DNA of 38,436 nucleotides. It comes from Acetobacteraceae bacterium (GTDB lineage Bacteria; Pseudomonadota; Alphaproteobacteria; Acetobacterales; Acetobacteraceae). The stretch spans positions 1 to 38,436 of the forward strand of contig CANJLW010000038.1 in the NCBI GenBank assembly GCA_947475245.1. The letters are read 5' to 3'. Each line of letters starts with the position of its first letter. Positions within the stretch are counted from its first letter, which is position 1. Below the pieces are notes generated by a model, which worked only from the letters and a program-made list of their open reading frames with translations, ran no database searches and was not told where the DNA came from. Shown here in pieces: positions 23,171 through 31,479 of the stretch. The position numbers and the translations under genes are program-made.

Positions 23171-25246
23171 TCAGAACGCCATGCGCGCGCCGAAGTAAAC
23201 GCTTCGTCCGTCACCGGGATAGAACGTCTGCGTGCCCGATGCGGAATACCGCGTTACCGGACCGAAGTCGCTGATATAGCGCTTGTCGGTCAGGTTGCGT
23301 GCATCCATGAATACTGACAGGCCGTTGGCGAAGTCGATCCCGGCCTGTAGCCCGAGCAGAATATAGTTCGGCACCCGTTGGGTATTGGCATAGTCGACGA
23401 ACGCGCATGTCGGGACGATATCGAGCGACGGCGCGATATAGAAGCCGCTGGGGTGTGTATAGGACAGCGTCGTGCGGAAGACATGCTCGGGGATACCGGC
23501 CAGGCTATTGTTCCCGTACCGGCGGTCGTTCTGGAAGTGGAAGTGGCTGTAGTTCCACAACTGCCGCAGGACAAGGCGGTCGTCGGCGGCGAAGGCTCCA
23601 CGTGCCAGGTCGATACTGGCCCCAAGTTCGACCCCCTGCAGGATCGTCGTGCCCGCGTTGAACGTTGACGCCGGAACGCTTGAACCGACGCTGTATTGCA
23701 GCAACTGCCCGTCGACGTGGGAACGATAGGCGGTGATGTCCCACGCGAAGCGATCCTGCCGGCCGCGGGTGCCGAGTTCGAGCGTATAGGCGCTTTGCGT
23801 TTTCAACGGCACGAATCCCGACCCGCCGCCCGGTTGGAACTGCGTTAGGTCCAGGAAATCGGGCACGTCGCGACTGCCCGAGAGGTTCGCGAAGACCTGG
23901 ACGTCCTTCTTCGGCTCCCACAGGACTCCGACCTTCGGCACGATACCGTCGAAATCGCGTGTCTTGCGGCTGTAGATGGGGCCGGACGACAGCGGCAACC
24001 CGCCGAAATCGGTGTAGTCGCGGTTGGCATGGAACAGCTTGGCCCCGCCGACCAGCGCCACCGTCGGTAATACGAACAGCCGGTTTTCGACATAGGCTTC
24101 GGCGTTCCAGGCATCCTGGCGCGCGTTCAGCGTCTGGCTCGATCGGCTGCCGCGGCTGTTGAAGAACCAACGTGCCCGGTTGTTGCCGCCATAGATCCGT
24201 CCGCCGATCACGATCTCGTCGCGCAGTCCGGCGAGGTCGAAGCTTCCAGTGTAGCGCGGCGCGAAACCATAGGTGTAGCCGTCGTAGTCCAGAACCATGA
24301 AGATCGGATGGAACAATGTCTGGTGGATCAGCCAGGTGTCGAAGTCCAGTCGCCCGCTTTCCAACCGGATCGACGTGCGGTTTGCCAGCCGCTCGGTCCG
24401 TACGTTGCGGGCCTGATTGCCGGAAACCGCGTCGGCGGATGCCTGACGCGGGTTGGTCAGTGCCTGGTTCAACGTCACGGTACCCGGCAGCTTTTGATCC
24501 GTGACGTAGATTCCGGCGTAGAACCGCGTTTCGACATCCGGATTGATCCGGAAACCGATGTTCGCGTTAAACTGCGCATATTTCTGCGTCATGTGTTGCC
24601 GATAGCCGTCGGCATGGCTCAGCGTACCGTTGATCAGGAAATCGACATCGCCCATTACGCGCGATACCTGCGCGCTCACACGCGCAGTACCGAAGCTGCC
24701 GGCATCGAAGCGCACGATATTGGGCGCGATCGCGGTATGCGCGGTCGGCGTCACGAAGTTGATCGCTCCCCCCAGTGTCATCGATCCGAACGGCAGGGCG
24801 TTTCCGCCCTTATGGATCTCCGCGGAGCGCAGGCCGAGCGGATCGATCTGATAAAAATCGCCGATGCCGTCGGCAAGGTTGGTGGGGATGCCGTCTTGCA
24901 GGATTTCGATGCCGCGCGTGTGAAAGTCGCGCCCCAGGCCGGAGCCGCGCACGGACAGGCGAAGTTCCTGACCGTAGCGTGTTTGCACGAACACGCCGGG
25001 GCTGTCCTGCAGCACGTCGCGCAGATTATTGGCATAGCGTTGCGCGAAGGACTCGCTGTCGACGAAACCGACCGAACCGGCGGTTTTGAACAGGTCTTCC
25101 CGCTGTTGTGAGAGCGCCGGGACCGTGAGCGACCCCGGAGGTGCCGCGACGACCGAAACCGGTGTCAACGTTGTGTGAGTTTGGGCAAACGCGGTGGATG
25201 CCAGCAGCGCTAGGGCGCTGCCGGTCAACAGATGAGCTTTGAACAT
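23171..25246 (-). CDS. TonB-dependent outer-membrane receptor
   Basis: A 691-residue receptor. The ATG at 25246 follows AGGAG by eight bases and begins a clean signal peptide (MFKAHLLTGSALALLASTAFA). A TonB-box-like TLTPVSVVAA follows, then the plug (about 45-180, with NNLRDVLQDSPGVFVQTRYG, LSVRGSGLGRDFHTRGIEIL and GSMTLGGAINFVTP), then a 22-strand barrel ending in GARMAF with a terminal Phe. The plug resembles FecA-type siderophore receptors. The DUF2946-type short ORF 55 bp upstream suggests copper control, by analogy with bfrG of Bordetella, so the ligand may be a copper or other metal chelate; that is inference. No regulator of the FecIR type is nearby. Confidence 0.92.
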   Translation of the reverse strand: MFKAHLLTGSALALLASTAFAQTHTTLTPVSVVAAPPGSLTVPALSQQREDLFKTAGSVGFVDSESFAQRYANNLRDVLQDSPGVFVQTRYGQELRLSVRGSGLGRDFHTRGIEILQDGIPTNLADGIGDFYQIDPLGLRSAEIHKGGNALPFGSMTLGGAINFVTPTAHTAIAPNIVRFDAGSFGTARVSAQVSRVMGDVDFLINGTLSHADGYRQHMTQKYAQFNANIGFRINPDVETRFYAGIYVTDQKLPGTVTLNQALTNPRQASADAVSGNQARNVRTERLANRTSIRLESGRLDFDTWLIHQTLFHPIFMVLDYDGYTYGFAPRYTGSFDLAGLRDEIVIGGRIYGGNNRARWFFNSRGSRSSQTLNARQDAWNAEAYVENRLFVLPTVALVGGAKLFHANRDYTDFGGLPLSSGPIYSRKTRDFDGIVPKVGVLWEPKKDVQVFANLSGSRDVPDFLDLTQFQPGGGSGFVPLKTQSAYTLELGTRGRQDRFAWDITAYRSHVDGQLLQYSVGSSVPASTFNAGTTILQGVELGASIDLARGAFAADDRLVLRQLWNYSHFHFQNDRRYGNNSLAGIPEHVFRTTLSYTHPSGFYIAPSLDIVPTCAFVDYANTQRVPNYILLGLQAGIDFANGLSVFMDARNLTDKRYISDFGPVTRYSASGTQTFYPGDGRSVYFGARMAF

Positions 25247-25252
25247 AACGAA

Positions 25253-25282
25253 CTCTCCTGCCGGTGGCTTTTCGCCGACCGG
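25253..25282 (-). promoter_or_regulatory. hairpin abutting the ribosome binding site of the receptor gene
   Basis: On the minus strand a stem CCGGT-C-GGC / GCC-ACCGG (one bulged C, GAAAA loop; 25282-25261) ends two bases before GGAGAG (25258-25253), the Shine-Dalgarno of the receptor gene. CTCTCC, complementary to GGAGAG, lies in the 3' end of the short ORF upstream (minus strand 25331-25326). Alternative pairings could hide or expose the ribosome binding site. Deduced by eye. Confidence 0.45.
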
Positions 25283-25301
25283 GGATCGAAAACGATGCGG
25301 C

Positions 25302-25700
25302 TTACGCCGCGACGGATAACGATCGGGAGAGGGAAGGGGGCCCGCGCGCGCGCGGGGCGTATAACGGCGGGCCGCGCGGCCCGGCGGAATGTGCCGGGTC
25401 CGCCAGAGTTTCGACCAGCACATGGGGCGGCAGCGGCAGGACAGGCGCCGCGGATAACGTAACCGGATCGACGGCGGTCGCGATCTGGCAGAGCGGGCAC
25501 TGCGCGCCGTGGCGATGATCCTCCGGCACGCCCGGGTCGCCGGTTGTTCCGCCGTCGGGTGAGGCTGCGACGCAGATGGTTGCGTGGTTGCCGGGGTCGA
25601 ACAACGCCCCCGCCCGGATCATGGCAATGGGCAGGCAGATCTGCAGCGCGATTGCGAGCAAGAATGCCGGCAGAGCCGTGAAAGGGCGGGGAAGCGTCAT
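25302..25700 (-). CDS. DUF2946-type exported short ORF, putative copper-sensing leader
   Basis: A 132-residue protein with a signal-like N-terminus (about 8-30), HRHGAQCPLCQ (62-72, CxxC at 68-71) and a C-terminal PRARGPPSLSRSLSVAA (116-132), with an earlier PRGPP as well. CPLC plus terminal RGPP is the hallmark of DUF2946-type small proteins. I recall that such ORFs upstream of TonB-dependent receptor genes in Bordetella act in cis as copper-responsive upstream ORFs. Here the ORF ends 55 bp before the receptor start on the same strand, the same arrangement. SRPBCC gene ends 21 bp upstream. It could instead be a stable periplasmic copper-binding protein. Confidence 0.75.
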   Translation of the reverse strand: MTLPRPFTALPAFLLAIALQICLPIAMIRAGALFDPGNHATICVAASPDGGTTGDPGVPEDHRHGAQCPLCQIATAVDPVTLSAAPVLPLPPHVLVETLADPAHSAGPRGPPLYAPRARGPPSLSRSLSVAA

Positions 25701-25721
25701 CGATTCAGTCGGCGCTAAGGC

Positions 25722-26144
25722 CTAATCCCGCGGCAGCCCGAGCGCCTTCTTCATCGCGCGCAGATTGCCGCGCAGGTTGCGGGAATAGCGTGCCTCGATA
25801 TCGGCGTCCGTCTGCGCCTCCGAAGCGCTCATGTGCATGATCAGCGTGATGCGGCTGGTTTTGGCATCCAGCGGCACGACGGCGACGGTGGAGCGGTAGT
25901 CGCCCATCTCCGGCCGGTCGACCATCGTATAGGTGTAGGAAAACTGCGAACTCGCGGCCAGAAGCTCCTTGACCACGCGGCCTTCCGGCATGTTCAGCGT
26001 GCGCACCTTGCCGGCGGGCGTGTCCTGCACGCTTTCGCCTTCAACCAGCACCGCCCATTTACGAATGCCGCCGAAATCGCCGATCGTCGCCCATACGGTT
26101 TCGGCGGGCAGGGGGACATCCTCGAAGGTTGATACGTCGGCCAT
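25722..26144 (-). CDS. SRPBCC-family (Bet v1-like) protein
   Basis: A 140-residue cytoplasmic protein of the SRPBCC/polyketide-cyclase-like fold with a ligand cavity: N-terminal strand then VWATIGDFGGIRKWAVLVEG (about 18-37), FSYTYTMVD, YRSTVAVVPLDAKTSRITLIMHM, and a long C-terminal helix RNLRGNLRAMKKALG. AGGAA lies seven bases before the ATG. Members of this family bind lipids or aromatic ligands or act as small cyclases/hydrolases; the function here is not predictable. It heads the minus-strand set SRPBCC / DUF2946 ORF / receptor / TonB and is divergent from the seven-helix membrane gene across 169 bp. Confidence 0.75.
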   Translation of the reverse strand: MADVSTFEDVPLPAETVWATIGDFGGIRKWAVLVEGESVQDTPAGKVRTLNMPEGRVVKELLAASSQFSYTYTMVDRPEMGDYRSTVAVVPLDAKTSRITLIMHMSASEAQTDADIEARYSRNLRGNLRAMKKALGLPRD

Positions 26145-26313
26145 GGGTGTTTCCTCGATTGTTGTTCGGTGAAGCGGATTTTACACCGGAATGACGCGGC
26201 AGGCTACGGAGGCGAACACCACGACCGCCCAGGTGCCCGCGAAACCGTTGCGCATCACGCGCCATTCCGGCAAAACGCCGGCCCATATCGCAGGAACAAG
26301 CGGGAGCACCGCA

Positions 26314-27069
26314 ATGACGACGCGGACAAGGACGCCCGACAATGCCGTCGGGGATTGGTTCTATGCCTACATGGCGCTGCTGTGCGTCGCGATCGCCTTC
26401 CTGGGCTTCGCGCCGACCTATTGGGTTCCGTTGATCGCGGGCACGTTCAAGGCGCATCCGCTGATCCACCTGCACGGCCTGATCTTCTTCGGCTGGACAT
26501 TGTTCTTCGCCTGGCAGGCATGGCTCGCCGCGCGCAAGCAATTGCGACGCCACCGCGCGTTCGGCCTGCTGGGCGTATCGCTGGCCACGACGATGACGAT
26601 CATGGGCGTCGTCGCCTCGATCTACCAGATGAAAGTCGCGGCGGCGGCGGGCATGGCGGAAGCCGGGCGCACCTTCGCCATCGTCCCCCTCGCGGGGATG
26701 GCATTCTTTGCCGTTGTCGTCGGCTGCGCGATCGGCCTGGGCCGCCGAGCGGAATGGCATAAGCGATTGATGTTGGTGGGGGCGGTGTCGATCCTGGATG
26801 CGGCGATCGCGCGTTGGTTCATCGTGTTTCTCGCTCCGCCGGGACCGCCCGGCCCGCCGCCCGTCTTCGTCACGCTGCCGCCCGCCTTCATCACGGTCAT
26901 CATCCTGCTGGGTGCCATGGCCTATGATTGGCGTCGCGCGGGGCGCCCGCATCCCGCCTATATCGTCGGCGCGGGATCGCTGTTGGCGATGAAGCTGGCG
27001 CAGGTTCCCTTCAGCGAGAGCGCGGCCTGGCACGCCATGGCCGGCGCGTTGCTGGCCCTCGCGGGATAA
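26314..27069 (+). CDS. seven-helix integral membrane protein, function unknown
   Basis: A 251-residue protein with about seven membrane helices (starting near residues 12, 43, 75, 112, 145, 180 and 208). Histidines lie within or near helix 2 (HPLIHLHGLIFFGW) and a Pro-rich loop APPGPPGPPP precedes helix 6. The HLHGLIFFGWTLFFAWQ segment resembles small membrane proteins often annotated as hypothetical or cytochrome b561-like, but haem ligands cannot be assigned. Start is the ATG at 26314, eight bases after GGGAG. It lies 85 bp upstream of glcD on the same strand and might share its transcript. I do not recognise the family. Confidence 0.6.
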   Translation: MTTRTRTPDNAVGDWFYAYMALLCVAIAFLGFAPTYWVPLIAGTFKAHPLIHLHGLIFFGWTLFFAWQAWLAARKQLRRHRAFGLLGVSLATTMTIMGVVASIYQMKVAAAAGMAEAGRTFAIVPLAGMAFFAVVVGCAIGLGRRAEWHKRLMLVGAVSILDAAIARWFIVFLAPPGPPGPPPVFVTLPPAFITVIILLGAMAYDWRRAGRPHPAYIVGAGSLLAMKLAQVPFSESAAWHAMAGALLALAG

Positions 27070-27154
27070 AGCCCCTGGTTCGCAAGCGCGCATGCACGCC
27101 ACGCTTGCCGATCCCCGCGACGGCGGTCATGTTCGAGGCAGACGGAGACACGCC

Positions 27155-28612
27155 ATGATCCCTTTGCCCGCGCCCAAGCAGGATGTTCTTCAGCGTCGCG
27201 CCGCGATCGTCGCCGGGCTGCGCGATCTGCTGCCGGAATCCGGCCTGATTTCCGAACCCAACCGGCTGAAACCGTATGAGACAGATGGGCTGTCGGCCTA
27301 TCGCATGCCGCCGATGGCCGTGGCGTTGCCGGAAACCACCGAACAGGTCGCCGCCGTGCTGCGCTTTTGCAGCCGGAACGGCGTGCGCGTGGTCCCGCGC
27401 GGGGCCGGTACGTCGCTCTCGGGCGGGGCCTTGCCGATGGAGGATTCCGTCGTCGTCGGCCTGATGCGCATGAACCGCATCCTGGATATCGACTACGCCG
27501 ACCGATGCGCCACGGTGCAGGCCGGCGTCACCAATATCGGCGTCACCAACGCGGTCTCCGCCAACGGCTTCTTCTATGCGCCCGATCCGTCCAGCCAATT
27601 GGCCTGCATGATCGGCGGCAACGTCAACATGAACTCCGGCGGCGCGCACTGCCTGAAATACGGCGTGACCGCCAACAACCTGCTGGGCCTGAAAATCGTC
27701 ACCATCGACGGCGACATCCTCGACATCGGCGGCCACCACCTCGACGCCGCCGGTTACGATTGGCTCGGTTTGTTGACCGGCAGCGAGGGCATGCTGGCCG
27801 TGGTGACAGAGGTCACCGTGCGCATCCTGCGCGCCCCGGAAGGCGCGCGAGCCATGCTCGCGGCCTTCGCCTCCAACGAAGTCGCCGGCGCCTGCGTCGA
27901 TTCGATCATTTCGTCCGGCATCATCCCGGTGGCGCTGGAATTTATGGACCGCCCGGCGATCCATGCGTGCGAAGCCTTCGCCCATGCCGGCTACCCGCTG
28001 GACGCCGAGGCGATGCTGATTATCGAGGTCGAAGGCAGCACCGCCGAACAGGACGATCTGCTGGGCCGGTTGAGCGCGATCTGCAACCGTCACGATCCGA
28101 TCAGCCTGAAGGTGTCGCAGTCCGCCGAGGAGTCTCTGGCGATCTGGAAAGGACGCAAGGGCGCGTTCGGCGCGATCGGTCGGATCAGCCCGGATTATCT
28201 GTGCATGGACGGCACGATCCCGACCAGCCAGTTGCCGCTGGTCCTGCGCCGCATCGGCGAAATGTCGGCCGGCTACGGGCTGGGCGTGGCGAACATCTTC
28301 CACGCCGGCGACGGAAACCTGCACCCGCTGATCATGTTCGACGCCAACGATCCCGCGAGCTTCCATAAGGCGGAAACCTTCGGCGCGGATATCCTGCGCC
28401 TGTGCGTCGAAGTCGGCGGCTGCCTGACCGGAGAGCACGGCGTCGGCGTCGAAAAGCGCGACCTGATGCCCGTGCAGTTCGCCCCCCACGAGTTGGCGCA
28501 GCAACGCCGCATCAAATCGGCGTTCGATCCTGACTGGCTGCTGAACCCGAGCAAGGTCTTCCCCCTGGTCGGCCCCGCGGCCGGTCCCGTTCTGAGCATG
28601 GCGGCGGAGTAG
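27155..28612 (+). CDS. glcD: glycolate oxidase subunit GlcD (FAD-linked)
   Basis: A 485-residue FAD-linked oxidase of the GlcD/LDH-D type, which with GlcE and GlcF oxidises glycolate (or D-lactate) to the oxo acid. FAD-binding domain (about 50-225) with PRGAGTSLSGG, APDPSSQLACMIGGNVNMNSGG and LTGSEGMLAVVTEV; C-terminal catalytic domain (about 230-460) with NIFHAGDGNLHPLI and the HGE-type motif LTGEHGVGVEKRD. Start is the ATG at 27155, preceded by GGAG. First clear gene of a glcDE-x-F operon; glcE follows after 57 bp. Confidence 0.94.
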   Translation: MIPLPAPKQDVLQRRAAIVAGLRDLLPESGLISEPNRLKPYETDGLSAYRMPPMAVALPETTEQVAAVLRFCSRNGVRVVPRGAGTSLSGGALPMEDSVVVGLMRMNRILDIDYADRCATVQAGVTNIGVTNAVSANGFFYAPDPSSQLACMIGGNVNMNSGGAHCLKYGVTANNLLGLKIVTIDGDILDIGGHHLDAAGYDWLGLLTGSEGMLAVVTEVTVRILRAPEGARAMLAAFASNEVAGACVDSIISSGIIPVALEFMDRPAIHACEAFAHAGYPLDAEAMLIIEVEGSTAEQDDLLGRLSAICNRHDPISLKVSQSAEESLAIWKGRKGAFGAIGRISPDYLCMDGTIPTSQLPLVLRRIGEMSAGYGLGVANIFHAGDGNLHPLIMFDANDPASFHKAETFGADILRLCVEVGGCLTGEHGVGVEKRDLMPVQFAPHELAQQRRIKSAFDPDWLLNPSKVFPLVGPAAGPVLSMAAE

Positions 28613-28669
28613 CCGTTCTATGCGCACCCCCTACCGCCCACAAATCTAACCGGGCAGAATACACGGCTT

Positions 28670-29860
28670 ATGGAAACGCACCCTGTCCCCACCCCGGCGG
28701 AAGCCGAAATCGCCGAACGGATCGGATCGGCGGCGCGTGAACGGACGCCGCTGTCGATCCAGGGGAACGCCACCAAGGCCGGGATGCTGCGCCCGGTGCA
28801 GGCCGCGCGGACGATATCGACGGCCGGGTATAGCGGTATCTCTCTGTACGCGCCGAAGGAGCTTATTATCTCCGCCCATGCCGGCACCCCGCTGCCGGAG
28901 ATTGAGGCGGCGTTGGCCGAACAGGGCCAGCACCTGATCGCCGAACCCGCCGATCTGTCCGCCATCCTCGGGGCCTCCGACAAGCCGCAGACCATCGGCG
29001 GGGTTGTCGCCGCGAATCTGTCCGGGCCGCGTCGGGTCGCCTCCGGCGCAACGCGCGATCACGTGATGGGCGTGCGCGTCGTCACCGGGGCGGGGGAGTT
29101 GATCCATTCCGGCGGGCGGGTGCTGAAGAATGTCACGGGCCTCGATCTCTGCAAGCTGCTGACCGGCAGCCACGGCACCCTGGGCGTGATTACCGAAGTC
29201 ACCCTCAAGGTTCTGCCGGCGCCGGAAGCGAGCGCCACGCTGATCCTTCCCAAACTCCCCCCCGACGCCGCAATCCGCGCCCTCTCCCTCGCGCTCGGCT
29301 CTCCCTTCGGCGTGTCCGGTGCCGCCTGGGTACCGTCGTTGCCGGGTTCGGGCGTGCCCGCCGCCCTGCTTCGGATCGAGGATTTCACCGCCTCGGTTTC
29401 CTACCGCATCGAACGGTTGCGGGGTCTGTTGGACGTGGCGGCCGCCGAGATCGTTGCCGACGATGCGTCCCGCGCCCTTTGGCGCGCGGTACGCGACGCA
29501 ACCTTGCTGCCGGTCGGGGCCGACGATGCCGTATGGCGCGTTTCCGTGCGCCCCTCCGCGGGGGCGGAGGTCCTGCGCGCGATGGAAGACGCGTGCGGCG
29601 CGCGTGGCTTTTTGGATTGGGGCGGTGGATTGGTTTGGCTGGCCGCGCCGGCCTCCACGCAGGCCCATGCCGCCGTGGAAGCCGCGGCGCGTCGGTCCGG
29701 CGGCGTCTGGACCCTGATGCGCGCGCCCGTTGCGCTGCGCGGCGCCGTCGATGTCGTGCCGCCGGAAGTGCCCGCCCTGGCGCGGATCACCGCGCGCGTA
29801 AAAGCCGCCATGGACCCGGCGGGCATTCTGAACCCAGGCCGCATCTTTGCGGGTGTATGA
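28670..29860 (+). CDS. glcE: glycolate oxidase subunit GlcE (FAD-binding)
   Basis: A 396-residue second flavin-binding subunit. FAD-binding PCMH-type domain in the first 190 residues with the shortened GlcE signature: SIQGNATKAGML in place of the GlcD GAGTSLSGG loop, SDKPQTIGGVVAANLSGPRRVASGATRDHVMGV and LKNVTGLDLCKLLTGSHGTLGVITE. The C-terminus MDPAGILNPGRIF is typical for the family. It follows glcD and is 7 bp before a small membrane-protein gene that separates it from glcF. Confidence 0.94.
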   Translation: METHPVPTPAEAEIAERIGSAARERTPLSIQGNATKAGMLRPVQAARTISTAGYSGISLYAPKELIISAHAGTPLPEIEAALAEQGQHLIAEPADLSAILGASDKPQTIGGVVAANLSGPRRVASGATRDHVMGVRVVTGAGELIHSGGRVLKNVTGLDLCKLLTGSHGTLGVITEVTLKVLPAPEASATLILPKLPPDAAIRALSLALGSPFGVSGAAWVPSLPGSGVPAALLRIEDFTASVSYRIERLRGLLDVAAAEIVADDASRALWRAVRDATLLPVGADDAVWRVSVRPSAGAEVLRAMEDACGARGFLDWGGGLVWLAAPASTQAHAAVEAAARRSGGVWTLMRAPVALRGAVDVVPPEVPALARITARVKAAMDPAGILNPGRIFAGV

Positions 29861-29867
29861 GGCTGCG

Positions 29868-30146
29868 ATGTTCTTTCCAACCTGGTCCATCATGCTGGTC
29901 GGCATCTTTACCTTCCAGTTCGGCTATATGCAGTTCATGAAGCAGGTCGGCGAGCAATCGATCTACAGCCGCCGCTATGTCATGCTCGCCTGCAATCTGG
30001 TGCTGATGCTGATCACCATCTTCTACAATCGCGGGAACGAGTGGCTGTCGACCGGCCTGTTCGTCGTCGCGCTGTTGTTCGCGCTGTGGGCCTATATGGA
30101 ATACCGCCGGATCCCCAAAAAATTGCCGGTCGAACCGGGCTTCTGA
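29868..30146 (+). CDS. small membrane protein between glcE and glcF
   Basis: A 92-residue protein with three hydrophobic segments (about 5-20, 36-53, 60-78), short basic ends (YRRIPKKLP) and no recognisable motif. It starts at the ATG at 29868, 7 bp after glcE, and ends 3 bp before the GTG start of glcF, so it is embedded in the operon. Because GlcDEF is thought to pass electrons to the membrane quinone pool and GlcF has no obvious helix, a membrane anchor or quinone-side partner is a reasonable guess. I do not recognise the family. Confidence 0.75.
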   Translation: MFFPTWSIMLVGIFTFQFGYMQFMKQVGEQSIYSRRYVMLACNLVLMLITIFYNRGNEWLSTGLFVVALLFALWAYMEYRRIPKKLPVEPGF

Positions 30147-30149
30147 TCC

Positions 30150-31457
30150 GTGCAAACTCATTTCACCACCGAACAACTGCGCGACCCCGACATCGCGTCG
30201 TCCAATCGGGAACTGCGGACCTGCGTTCATTGCGGCTTCTGCACGGCGACCTGTCCGACCTTTCTGTTGCTGGGCGACGAACTCGACAGTCCGCGCGGGC
30301 GCATCTATCTGATCAAGGACATGCTCGAAACCGGGCGACCGGCGACGGAAGACGTGGTGCGTCACGTCGATCGGTGCCTGTCCTGCCTGTCGTGCATGAC
30401 GACCTGCCCATCGGGCGTGAACTACATGCACCTGGTCGATCACGCCCGCGCGTATATCGAGCAGACCTACAAGCGCCCCTGGCCGGAACGGATGATCCGC
30501 GCCGCCCTGGGGGCTTTGATTCCAAACCCCTCCGCCTTTCGCGTGGCCCTTGCCGGAGCGCAGCTTGCCCGCCCGCTTGCCGGGTTGATCCCCGGACAGG
30601 GCATGCTGTCGCAACGCCTGCGCGCCATGCTGCGCCTGGCACCGGCGAGCACGCCGTCGCCCAGCCCGATCGAACGCCCCGCCATCCACCCGGCCATCGG
30701 CCCGCGCAAGGCCCGGGTCGCGCTGCTCGCGGGATGCGCGCAGCAGGTGCTTGCCCCCTCCATCAACGAGGCGACGATCCGCCTGCTGACCCGCCTCGGC
30801 GTCGAAGTCGTGATCGCGCGCGAAGCCGGATGCTGCGGTTCGCTTAACCACCATATGGGCCAGCACGACGCCGCGATGGCCCGCGCCCGCGCGAATATCG
30901 AGGCCTGGAACGCCGAGATCGGTGTCGGCGGGCTGGACGCGATCATCGTCAACGCATCCGGCTGCGGCACGACGATCAAGGACTACGGCTTCATGTTCCG
31001 CGCGGAAGACGCGCCGCTGCGGGAAAAGGCCGAACGCGTTTCGTCCCTGGCCCTGGACGTGACGGAGTTCCTGACCCGCTTCGGCTACACCCCCAGCCGT
31101 CCGGCACCGGACCTGACGGTTGCCTATCACGCGGCATGCAGCCTTCAGCACGGGCAGAAAGTAACCGCCGATCCAAAGACTCTGCTGAAAGCCGCCGGAT
31201 TTCGCGTGGTCGAGCCGGCCGAGGGCCATATCTGCTGCGGATCGGCCGGCACCTATAACCTGTTGCAACCCGCCATCGCCAACCAGTTGCGCGACCGGAA
31301 GTTAGGCAATCTGCGCGCCACGCGACCGGATTTGATCGCCGCCGGCAATATTGGTTGCATCACCCAACTCGGCGGTGACACCCTGCCGGTCGTTCATACG
31401 ATCGAGCTGCTCGACTGGATGGCCGGAGGCCCGCGGCCGGAGCCGCTTAAGAACTAG
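30150..31457 (+). CDS. glcF: glycolate oxidase iron-sulfur subunit GlcF
   Basis: A 435-residue iron-sulfur subunit. Two [4Fe-4S] ferredoxin motifs, CVHCGFCTATCP (C25, C28, C31, C35) and CLSCLSCMTTCP (C76, C79, C82, C86), are followed by two CCG domains: EAGCCGSLNHHMG (about 228-240) and HICCGSAGTYN (about 360-370). It carries electrons from GlcD/GlcE flavins to the quinone pool. Start is GTG at 30150 (QTHFTTEQL follows), as no ATG fits the conserved N-terminus. Four bases separate it from the small membrane gene. Confidence 0.95.
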   Translation: MQTHFTTEQLRDPDIASSNRELRTCVHCGFCTATCPTFLLLGDELDSPRGRIYLIKDMLETGRPATEDVVRHVDRCLSCLSCMTTCPSGVNYMHLVDHARAYIEQTYKRPWPERMIRAALGALIPNPSAFRVALAGAQLARPLAGLIPGQGMLSQRLRAMLRLAPASTPSPSPIERPAIHPAIGPRKARVALLAGCAQQVLAPSINEATIRLLTRLGVEVVIAREAGCCGSLNHHMGQHDAAMARARANIEAWNAEIGVGGLDAIIVNASGCGTTIKDYGFMFRAEDAPLREKAERVSSLALDVTEFLTRFGYTPSRPAPDLTVAYHAACSLQHGQKVTADPKTLLKAAGFRVVEPAEGHICCGSAGTYNLLQPAIANQLRDRKLGNLRATRPDLIAAGNIGCITQLGGDTLPVVHTIELLDWMAGGPRPEPLKN

Positions 31458-31479
31458 GCCAGACCGAAAGGACCGGCGC

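Noticed and set aside
22439-23317. Gly/Ala/Cys-rich frame on the plus strand opposite tonB
   Set aside because: The glycine repeats are simply the complement of the proline codons of the TonB linker; no ribosome site or signal supports it.
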